Shown one piece after another: positions 29,595 through 36,085 of a stretch of 64,000 bases of DNA. The position numbers and the translations under genes are program-made. Origin of the DNA: Akkermansia muciniphila (GTDB lineage: Bacteria; Verrucomicrobiota; Verrucomicrobiia; Verrucomicrobiales; Akkermansiaceae); the NCBI RefSeq assembly GCF_900184965.1, contig NZ_FXYA01000135.1:17363-81362 (forward strand), given 5' to 3'. The notes under the pieces were generated by a model. That model searched no databases and was not told where the DNA came from. It saw only the letters and a list, made by a program, of their open reading frames with translations. Each line of letters begins with the position of its first letter. The first letter of the stretch is position 1.

Positions 29595-29628
29595 GGGGCC
29601 TCCGCGGGTGCGGAGGCCCCCATTTTTT
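29595..29628 (+). terminator. Rho-independent terminator of gltB
   Basis: An 11-bp GC-rich stem (GGGGCCTCCGC ... GCGGAGGCCCC) with a 4-nt loop runs into CATTTTTTC, 40 bp after the stop. Confidence 0.92.
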
Positions 29629-29698
29629 CAGAGGCGTGCACGCTGTTTCATGGCCGGGTCATTTGGAGACAAATGTTCCAGGAATACCCGGTTCTGTA

Positions 29699-29713
29699 CG
29701 GATTACGAATTCG
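29699..29713 (+). repeat. 15-bp inverted repeat, left arm
   Basis: CGGATTACGAATTCG is the exact reverse complement of 29854-29868. The two arms flank 140 bp of AT-rich DNA unlike the surroundings. I see no ORF of substance inside; a small mobile element remnant or a folded RNA are both possible. Confidence 0.5.
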
Positions 29714-29853
29714 AAGTCAACCGGAAAGTTTGAATAGAAATGTGTTAGTGGAGTTTTGGTTTTGAAAATTCGGGAGAATGGCAATTAATAAAAAAATAAA
29801 TTGGAAGGTAACTGACTGATGGTTTTGTTATTCAGGCGATCGGAGAATGGCCG

Positions 29854-29868
29854 CGAATTCGTAATCCG
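29854..29868 (-). repeat. 15-bp inverted repeat, right arm
   Basis: CGAATTCGTAATCCG pairs perfectly with 29699-29713. It ends 9 bp before the left edge of the 460-bp tandem duplication. Confidence 0.5.
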
Positions 29869-29948
29869 CTAGGTTTGCTTCAACGGGTGTTTGGCTTTTT
29901 CTGCCAAGCCGCTCCAATTAACTACGCAAATGAATATATGACGAGGAA

Positions 29949-29983
29949 ACCGGCCCTTTCCTGATGGAGAGGGCCGGTCTTTT
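29949..29983 (+). terminator. Hairpin with T run, copy A
   Basis: The stem ACCGGCCCT ... AGGGCCGGT followed by CTTTT is a plausible terminator on the plus strand, though no known plus-strand gene ends here after the gltB terminator. It may serve a short transcript from 29.6-29.95 kb. Confidence 0.5.
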
Positions 29984-30062
29984 GCGGAATTTCTGTAAGG
30001 GAGTTCCCTTTCCTTTTTTGAGGCTTGCGCCGGCAAAATATCTTTTTCTGCTCCTTTCCATG

Positions 30063-30093
30063 AAAAAAGTGCGGCCGCGGGGCGGTCGCACTT
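30063..30093 (-). terminator. Duplicated yidC terminator, copy A
   Basis: On the minus strand AAGTGCGACCG ... CGGCCGCACTT is followed by TTTT. It is a duplicate of the terminator at 30523-30553. Confidence 0.75.
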
Positions 30094-30121
30094 GAAGAGG
30101 CGGGAGGAAAAACAGGGATTC

Positions 30122-30337
30122 CTACTTTTTAGGCGTTATATTGCGCATATTGCGGCCTTTAGCTTGGCGCTGCTGTTCTTCCAGGGCCGCGCGCTGCTGC
30201 TCCATCATCTTTTGGAAAAAGCCCGACTTCTTCTTCTTGGCGGGGGAAAGCACGGGCATGGGCAGGCGGCGGATAAGGGCCGTTTGTCCTATGGAGATCA
30301 AATTCTGCGTGGTCCAGTACAGGGCCAGGGCGGAAGC
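30122..30337 (-). pseudogene. Duplicated 3' fragment of yidC
   Basis: These 216 bp encode the last 71 residues of YidC (from ASALALYWTTQNLISIGQ to the stop), identical to the intact gene. The fragment lacks the 5' nine tenths of yidC. The frame extends into the duplicated downstream DNA as a 124-codon open frame to 30496, but its N-terminal part is simply terminator-region sequence. I regard it as a non-functional by-product of the tandem duplication. Confidence 0.9.
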
Positions 30338-30408
30338 CTTCAACGGGTGTTTGGCTTTTTCTGCCAAGCCGCTCCAATTAACTACGCAAATGAATATATG
30401 ACGAGGAA

Positions 30409-30443
30409 ACCGGCCCTTTCCTGATGGAGAGGGCCGGTCTTTT
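30409..30443 (+). terminator. Hairpin with T run, copy B
   Basis: Exact duplicate of the hairpin at 29949-29983. Confidence 0.5.
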
Positions 30444-30522
30444 GCGGAATTTCTGTAAGGGAGTTCCCTTTCCTTTTTTGAGGCTTGCGCCGGCAAAATA
30501 TCTTTTTCTGCTCCTTTCCATG

Positions 30523-30553
30523 AAAAAAGTGCGGCCGCGGGGCGGTCGCACTT
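30523..30553 (-). terminator. Terminator of the rpmH-rnpA-yidD-yidC operon
   Basis: The minus-strand stem AAGTGCGACCG ... CGGCCGCACTT runs into a T tract about 30 bp after the yidC stop. Confidence 0.85.
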
Positions 30554-30581
30554 GAAGAGGCGGGAGGAAAAACAGGGATTC

Positions 30582-32468
30582 CTACTTTTTAGGCGTTATA
30601 TTGCGCATATTGCGGCCTTTAGCTTGGCGCTGCTGTTCTTCCAGGGCCGCGCGCTGCTGCTCCATCATCTTTTGGAAAAAGCCCGACTTCTTCTTCTTGG
30701 CGGGGGAAAGCACGGGCATGGGCAGGCGGCGGATAAGGGCCGTTTGTCCTATGGAGATCAAATTCTGCGTGGTCCAGTACAGGGCCAGGGCGGAAGCGAA
30801 ATTGTAACAGAACAGGAAGAACATCACAGGCATCAGGTTCATGATAATGCGCTGGGAGCGTTCCCCCGCCTGAGGCGTCATCCTCATCTGGATAATCATG
30901 GTTACGGCCATGATGAGGGGCAGAATATTGATGGGAATGCCGAACAGATGGCCTACGGTATCAGGCAGGGAGAGGTCCGTCATCCACAGGCAGAAGGGCT
31001 GGCCCCTCAGTTCCGCGGAATACTGGAGCACTCGGTAGAAGGCGAAGAAGATGGGAATCTGGATGAGCATGGGGACGCAGCCGCTGGCCGGGTTGATGCC
31101 GTATTTCTGGTACAGCTTCATCATTTCCATGTTCACCTTTTGAGGGTCGTCCGGATATTTCTCCTTGAGTTTGACCATCTCCGGCTGAACCAGGGACATG
31201 CGTTTCATGGCCATGTAGGATTTTTTGTGCAGCGGCCAGATAAGAGCGCGGACAACGATGGTCATGCAGATGATGGCCACGCCCCAGTTGCCGAACCATC
31301 CGTGGAAGAGGTTGAGCAGCCAGTTCATCGGAACGCTCAGGAATACGAGCCAGCCGTATGCCATGATATCGCTGATGGCGGGATAGGAGAGATTCAGGTC
31401 ACGCAGGTAGGCGTTGAATTTGGGGCCAGTGTAAATGTCATAGGTGAGTGTCTTGATTTCATTGGGGGCCATGGTCAGATTGGGGATTCCCATGGCTACG
31501 GTGACGCCGGGCACCAGGGCGTCGCCTTCATGCGTCAGAGGGAATTCCTGGCGGGTGGCGTACACCGTGGAGCCCCTGGACTGGTCCTGGGGAAGAAGAA
31601 TGGTGGCGTAATACTGGCTCATGACGCCGGCATAAGTCAGGTCCTGAAGGGGGCCTTCCAGGACGCGGGCCTTGGCGCTGCTGAAAAAGCCGCCCGTGAA
31701 ATAGGAAGGCGCTTCCTGTTCCAGGGAGCCGTCCGCGTGGTAAAAGAAATGGGTGTAGGTATCTTTGGGTTCGCTTTTGGCGATGGGGTAGGCGCTCCCG
31801 CCGAAGATGCCCATGTAGCGCAGATCCTGGACATTGGGAGATTTATTGAGCAGGGAGACGGTCAGGCGAATGAGGTATTTGCTGCCGGGCAGTACTTCCC
31901 CTTCCAGATTTTTGACGGGGTGCAGGGTGTACGTTTTGGAGATGAAAAGCTGCCGTGCGGGGTCATAGCCTTCCAGAGTTACGGAGTCCGCCGTGCGTTT
32001 CACTTCCTTATACACGGTATTGTCATAGGAAGGATCCTGGGTGGCGTCCATGTTGAAGACGAGTTCTCCGATGCCCCGCTGCTGGGCTTCGTTGATCGTG
32101 ATGTTATGGTCCGCGACTTTTTGGGAGTCCACAATGTCGTTGTGCAGGGTAACCGTACCGATAGAGCCTCCCATGCGGTTGAACTTGTAAGTGATGAAAG
32201 GTTCCTGCCTGCCGTTCACTTCCTGCGTGGCTACCAGAGTGATTGGAGCGGTTTTGTCTTCTTCAAGGGCTTTATTGACGGAGGGCTGTTCCGGGGCGGA
32301 GGTTCCGGCTCCGGGGAGGCCGCCGGTAACCGGGGCATTGGCCGCCGCGGCAGCCGTCTGCGGTGCGGGAATGGGGGCGGTTTCAGCCTTTTTATTGTTG
32401 CCCATGTAAATATTCAGGCCCAGAAGGGCGGCGCAAATGCCAATGATGATCCATGCTGTGCGATCCAT
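30582..32468 (-). CDS. yidC: Membrane protein insertase YidC
   Basis: YidC inserts and folds inner-membrane proteins, alone or with SecYEG. The 628 residues show the Gram-negative plan: an N-terminal membrane helix (TAWIIIGICAALLGLNIYM), an Ala/Pro-rich linker, a large periplasmic P1 domain (about 75-350), then the conserved five-helix core. Core motifs include GNWGVAIICMTIVVRALIWP with the hydrophilic-groove Arg, LKEKYPDDPQKVNMEMMKLY and NPASGCVPMLIQIPIFFAFY. The tail is basic. It is the last gene of the rpmH-rnpA-yidD-yidC operon, and its last 216 bp are duplicated downstream. Confidence 0.97.
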   Translation of the reverse strand: MDRTAWIIIGICAALLGLNIYMGNNKKAETAPIPAPQTAAAAANAPVTGGLPGAGTSAPEQPSVNKALEEDKTAPITLVATQEVNGRQEPFITYKFNRMGGSIGTVTLHNDIVDSQKVADHNITINEAQQRGIGELVFNMDATQDPSYDNTVYKEVKRTADSVTLEGYDPARQLFISKTYTLHPVKNLEGEVLPGSKYLIRLTVSLLNKSPNVQDLRYMGIFGGSAYPIAKSEPKDTYTHFFYHADGSLEQEAPSYFTGGFFSSAKARVLEGPLQDLTYAGVMSQYYATILLPQDQSRGSTVYATRQEFPLTHEGDALVPGVTVAMGIPNLTMAPNEIKTLTYDIYTGPKFNAYLRDLNLSYPAISDIMAYGWLVFLSVPMNWLLNLFHGWFGNWGVAIICMTIVVRALIWPLHKKSYMAMKRMSLVQPEMVKLKEKYPDDPQKVNMEMMKLYQKYGINPASGCVPMLIQIPIFFAFYRVLQYSAELRGQPFCLWMTDLSLPDTVGHLFGIPINILPLIMAVTMIIQMRMTPQAGERSQRIIMNLMPVMFFLFCYNFASALALYWTTQNLISIGQTALIRRLPMPVLSPAKKKKSGFFQKMMEQQRAALEEQQRQAKGRNMRNITPKK

Positions 32469-32524
32469 AATGTGATATAGCTTGATTGGAGTTGGTGAAA
32501 GGAAAGGGAAAGAAGGGTAATTGA

Positions 32525-32773
32525 TCAGCGTGGGGGACGCGCCGGGGGCACAGGATCATAACCTGATCCGCCCCACGGGTTGCATCTTAAAATACGCCAT
32601 GTGCCAAGAAGAAAGCCGCGCCAGGCGCCGTGGATGCGGACGGCCTGGATGAAGTACTGGGAACAGGTGGGCGTATAGCGGCAGCCGCTCCCGGGCCCCC
32701 CCAGGGCATGCAGGGGAGCGCTGATGAAGGTTTGGTACCCCTTCACAAGGGTGATGAGCAGCCATTTCATCAT
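32525..32773 (-). CDS. yidD: Membrane protein insertion efficiency factor YidD
   Basis: A small membrane-associated protein that assists YidC-dependent insertion. The 82 residues contain [13 protein letters not shown], the Cys-rich [18 protein letters not shown] and [16 protein letters not shown], all diagnostic of the family. The start at ATG 32773 overlaps the rnpA stop by 4 bp; the longer open frame upstream lies in rnpA. Confidence 0.94.
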   Translation of the reverse strand: MMKWLLITLVKGYQTFISAPLHALGGPGSGCRYTPTCSQYFIQAVRIHGAWRGFLLGTWRILRCNPWGGSGYDPVPPARPPR

Positions 32774-33141
32774 GTCTTGTCTTGTTCCCGGGAAAGAAGT
32801 TGCAGTTTGAGCTTGCGGGCGGCTTTCCGCCAGTCCCGTTCCAGGTCGGCGTAGCTGGCTTTCACGGCCCGCCAGCGGAGGACGCACACCAGGTGTACGC
32901 CGTTTTCAAAAGGAGCTCCGTGCGCCCTCAGTATTTCCCTCACGCGCCTTCGCAGTTTGTTGCGGACAACGGCGCAGCCGATTTTTTTCGTACAGATGAT
33001 GCCGAATTTGGAGGGTTCCTCCGGGCGCTCCAACGGGGCCGCGCTTAAAACAATAAGCCGACCTGCTACGGATGGTCCCTCGTTGCGTACCCGGGCAAAT
33101 TGAAATGCCCTGGTCATGCTTTGTTGACGAGTAAGACGCAT
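32770..33141 (-). CDS. rnpA: Ribonuclease P protein component
   Basis: RnpA binds the M1-type RNA and helps 5' tRNA maturation. The product is about 123 residues from ATG 33141, beginning [18 protein letters not shown]. The RNR signature appears as [15 protein letters not shown], preceded by [11 protein letters not shown]. An open frame extends 64 codons further upstream across rpmH but is out of family. It lies between rpmH and yidD, the classic arrangement. No dnaA is adjacent. Confidence 0.93.
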   Translation of the reverse strand: MRLTRQQSMTRAFQFARVRNEGPSVAGRLIVLSAAPLERPEEPSKFGIICTKKIGCAVVRNKLRRRVREILRAHGAPFENGVHLVCVLRWRAVKASYADLERDWRKAARKLKLQLLSREQDKT

Positions 33142-33205
33142 CTCCCGCGGGTCGGCCCGTGAAAAGAAGTTCCAAGGAGGCGTTAACCGGATCCTTGCGG
33201 CTGGA

Positions 33206-33391
33206 TTAACGGCCGTGCTGGATGGTGTGGCGCTTGTACTGGATTTCGGCTCCCTTGGGAAGCAGGCGCTTGCGGCCTTTAGCGCGGCGGCGGCGGATGA
33301 TGTCCGCTCCGTTCTTGGTGGCCATGCGTGCACGGAATCCGAACTGACGCTTGCGGCAACGCTTGGATGGTTGATAAGTCCTCTTGCTCAT
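33206..33391 (-). CDS. rpmH: 50S ribosomal protein L34
   Basis: The first 45 residues are standard L34 ([20 protein letters not shown], then [21 protein letters not shown]). The protein continues 16-17 residues beyond the usual end with [17 protein letters not shown], giving 61 instead of about 44-47. The extension is basic and may contact rRNA. It is the first gene of the rpmH-rnpA-yidD-yidC operon, with a good promoter and a leader hairpin upstream. Confidence 0.95.
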   Translation of the reverse strand: MSKRTYQPSKRCRKRQFGFRARMATKNGADIIRRRRAKGRKRLLPKGAEIQYKRHTIQHGR

Positions 33392-33431
33392 GATGTTGAA
33401 AGATGCTTCTTGTGAATTACTAGATTCAGTG

Positions 33432-33466
33432 CCGTCCGTCTAAGCGGCCTATGCACAACCGGACGG
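33432..33466 (-). promoter_or_regulatory. Leader hairpin upstream of rpmH
   Basis: A 7-bp stem CCGTCCG ... CGGACGG with a 21-nt loop lies directly after the -10 element, so it would form near the 5' end of the transcript. It may be a ribosomal-protein leader; no known family is recognised. Confidence 0.35.
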
Positions 33467-33468
33467 AA

Positions 33469-33496
33469 AGGATAACTATTTTGATTGTTTTGTCAA
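33469..33496 (-). promoter_or_regulatory. Sigma-70-type promoter of rpmH operon
   Basis: The minus strand has a perfect TTGACA (33496-33491), a 16-bp spacer and TATCCT (33474-33469), about 80 bp before rpmH. Confidence 0.65.
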
Positions 33497-33601
33497 TCCG
33501 TCAGGCGATTAATTTGCCGTTTTTCTTGGGGAAAGCACGGGGATAAGTAATCTTTATGATTGATAGACAGTGTTTTTCTATTTCAGAAAAGACCGTTTGC
33601 T

Positions 33602-35713
33602 TTACAGGAAGAGCAGTTCCGCATATGTGGGAACGGGCCACAGGTTTGCGTCCGTCAGGCCTTCCAGCATATCAATGGTGCTTCTCAAATTGTCCATGCC
33701 CGCCTGGATGGCCTTGGTATCGGCTTCATCCACGGCGCGGCGCAGTTCCCGCACCTGGTCGGGGAGAAGGTCCAGCAGCGTGCCGATTTGGTTGGCGCGG
33801 TCCGTAGTGGCTTTTATTCCCGCCTTGATGCCGGATGCCTTCATCTGGGCAATGGCGTTGGTAAGCTGCGTGAGCTGTTCCGTTACGGCGGGGATGTAAA
33901 GGGTTTCCACCATCAGGAGGGCTGTTTCCGCTTCAATGTTGATTTCCTTGTGGAATATTTCCGTCTGGATTTCATGGCGGGCGTGGAGTTCTACGGGGCT
34001 GACCACTTTATATTTTTCAAAAAGCGCCCTGGCCTTGGGCGTTTCCAGAGCGGCCAGAGCTTCAATGGTGCCGGGGATGTTGGGGAGATTGCGGCGTTCC
34101 GCTTCCTCGACCCAGGCTTCTCCGTAGCCGTCTCCGCTGAATAGAATGCGCTTATGCTTCTTGATGATGTTTTGAAGAAGCTTGTTGAGGGTGGCGTGGA
34201 ATTCCTCGGGCTTGTCCTTGACGGGTTCCAGGATGGTGCAGATTTCATCCAGGCTTTCCGCTACAATGGTGTTGAGCACCGTCATGGGCCATGCACAGGT
34301 TTGGGAGGAACCTACGGCGCGGAATTCGAATTTGTTGCCCGTGAAGGCGAAGGGGCTGGTGCGGTTCCGGTCGGAGGCGTCCAGGGGGAACATGGGCAGG
34401 GTGTCCACGCCGATGTTGATGGTCTTTTGAGTGCGCGCTTTTTTAGCGCTTCCTTTTTCAATTTGCTCAATGATGTCATCCAGCAAATCTCCCAGGAAGA
34501 TGGAAATGATGGCCGGAGGCGCTTCATGAGCGCCCAGGCGGTGTTCATTGCCGGATTTGGCGACGGAGGCGCGCAGCAGATCCGCATGTTCGTCCACGGC
34601 CTTGATGGTGGCGCAGAGCAGGGTGAGGAAGATGGCGTTTTCCTGCGGGCTGGAACCGGGATTGAGCAGGCTCCCGTAACCGGGGGCGGAGAGGGACCAG
34701 TTGTTGTGCTTGCCGGAGCCGTTCATGCCGGAGAAGGGCTTTTCATGCAGCAGGCAGACCATATCATGCTTGTTGGCGGTTTTCCGGAGCACCTCCATGA
34801 CCAGCATATTGTGATCCACGGCCAGGTTCTGGCTTTCAAAAATGGGCGCGATTTCAAACTGGCCGGGAGCGACTTCATTGTGGCGCGTTTTGGCGGGGAT
34901 GCCGAGTTTCCAGAGGGCTTCGTCCACGTCCACCATGAATTCCAGCACACGGTCCTTGATGGAGCCGAAGTAGTGGTCTTCCATCTGCTGGTGCTTGGGG
35001 GGCACATTGCCGAAAAGGGTGCGTCCGCACATCATCAGGTCCGGGCGCAGGGCATAAAGCTGTTTGTCCACCAGGAAGTATTCCTGTTCCGCCCCCAGGT
35101 CGGCGCTGACGTGAATGTTGTCCGGACCGCCGAAGCAGGAAAGCAGCCGCTTGGCCTGCCGGGTGACGGCAGTCATGGATCTCAGGAGCGGCGTTTTTTT
35201 GTCCAGCGCCTGTCCCTTGTAAGAGCAGAAGGCGGTAGGGATGCAGAGCGTGGCGCCGTTTTCCGTCCGTTTGATGAAGGCGGGGCTGGTGGGGTCCCAT
35301 GCGGTATAGCCGCGTGCTTCAAAGGTGGCGCGGAGACCGCCGGAAGGGAAGCTGGAGGCGTCCGGTTCGCCCTGAACCAGGCTCTTGCCGGAAAATTTGA
35401 GTTCCAGATTTCCTTCCGGGTCCACGTCCACAAAAGAGTCGTGCTTTTCCGCCGTGCTTCCATTGAGAGGCTGGAACCAGTGCGTGTAGTGGCTGGCTCC
35501 CTTTTCCAGAGCCCACGTCATCATGGCCTGAGCCACTTCATTGGCGATGTCGGGGTCCAGTTTTTCGTCCTTGCGGATGGTAGCCAGCAGTTTTTTGTAA
35601 ACGGGCCGGGGCAGGTAATTGCGCATGGTCTCCATGTTGAAGACATCCTGACCGTAAATTTCCGCAATAAAGGTTGCGGCGTTGCCAACATCGGAAGGTG
35701 GGTTTGTATGCAT
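33602..35713 (-). CDS. glnN: Type III glutamine synthetase (second copy)
   Basis: A close paralogue of the gene at 22.6 kb, about 703 residues. The same catalytic motifs are intact: HWFQPLNGSTAEKHDSF, GAEQEYFLVD, KTRHNEVAPGQFEIAP, LHEKPFSGMNGSGKHNNWS and RNRTSPFAFTGNKFEFR. The start is taken at ATG 35713, just before the conserved TNPPSDVG segment; a TTG at 35752 is the alternative. Unlike the first copy it has no visible sigma-54 promoter or TTACA-N4-TGTAA dyad, so it is probably regulated differently. Confidence 0.94.
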   Translation of the reverse strand: MHTNPPSDVGNAATFIAEIYGQDVFNMETMRNYLPRPVYKKLLATIRKDEKLDPDIANEVAQAMMTWALEKGASHYTHWFQPLNGSTAEKHDSFVDVDPEGNLELKFSGKSLVQGEPDASSFPSGGLRATFEARGYTAWDPTSPAFIKRTENGATLCIPTAFCSYKGQALDKKTPLLRSMTAVTRQAKRLLSCFGGPDNIHVSADLGAEQEYFLVDKQLYALRPDLMMCGRTLFGNVPPKHQQMEDHYFGSIKDRVLEFMVDVDEALWKLGIPAKTRHNEVAPGQFEIAPIFESQNLAVDHNMLVMEVLRKTANKHDMVCLLHEKPFSGMNGSGKHNNWSLSAPGYGSLLNPGSSPQENAIFLTLLCATIKAVDEHADLLRASVAKSGNEHRLGAHEAPPAIISIFLGDLLDDIIEQIEKGSAKKARTQKTINIGVDTLPMFPLDASDRNRTSPFAFTGNKFEFRAVGSSQTCAWPMTVLNTIVAESLDEICTILEPVKDKPEEFHATLNKLLQNIIKKHKRILFSGDGYGEAWVEEAERRNLPNIPGTIEALAALETPKARALFEKYKVVSPVELHARHEIQTEIFHKEINIEAETALLMVETLYIPAVTEQLTQLTNAIAQMKASGIKAGIKATTDRANQIGTLLDLLPDQVRELRRAVDEADTKAIQAGMDNLRSTIDMLEGLTDANLWPVPTYAELLFL

Positions 35714-36085
35714 CTTGATAGGGAACGCGCCAAAAGGCTCGGAACATACCAAACCTTAAAAGAGACTTTTTGGCAAGCCGAATCCTGCCCTATTTCTTCA
35801 GGACAAGGACTTCTTCCGCCTCCATCCGTTTTCGGGAGGAAGCGTAAACGGTTTTCCGGTTTTTATGGGTCTCCGGCGGCAATGGGGAAATTGGGGAAGG
35901 GGGGGACGCTGTAAAGGAAGGAACAGTCCGTGATTGTCGGGAAGTGGGCAGGGCCGGAATTGGTGAAATGCCGGGTTTTTTGTTTCATGAAACGGTACAG
36001 GAACCTGCCGATCGGCATTTTCCCGTATCTTGCAAGAAATCTATTTCGTTTTCAGTAGTAATAAGTACAACCATATTATTGTGAA
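35714..36085. promoter_or_regulatory. Intergenic region with nested palindromes upstream of the secreted hydrolase
   Basis: The gap between glnN and the plus-strand hydrolase gene has no credible gene. It contains a perfect 12-bp palindrome GTTTCATGAAAC (35982-35993), bracketed by AAATGCCG (35966-35973) and its complement CGGCATTT (36013-36020). This nested symmetry about 70-120 bp before the hydrolase start could be an operator. Confidence 0.35.

Larger units (their letters stand above)
29878..30337. repeat. 460-bp tandem duplication, copy A
   Basis: Identical by eye over all 460 bp to 30338-30797, which abuts it directly. The unit contains the last 216 bp of yidC, its terminator and 244 bp of downstream DNA. 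This outer copy carries only the yidC fragment. Perfect identity means a very recent duplication, or an assembly artefact. Confidence 0.95.
30338..30797. repeat. 460-bp tandem duplication, copy B
   Basis: Second exact copy, joined to the intact yidC; the 3' end of the real gene (30582-30797) lies inside it. Identity stops at the first base beyond 30797. Confidence 0.95.

Noticed and set aside
30122..30496. 124-codon frame as a separate YidC-like gene
   Set aside because: Its C-terminal 71 residues are an exact copy of the yidC end created by the tandem duplication; the rest is spacer DNA.
33602..36085. Search for a sigma-54 promoter at the second glnN
   Set aside because: No GG-N10-GC element with acceptable flanking match was found on the minus strand upstream of 35713 or 35752.
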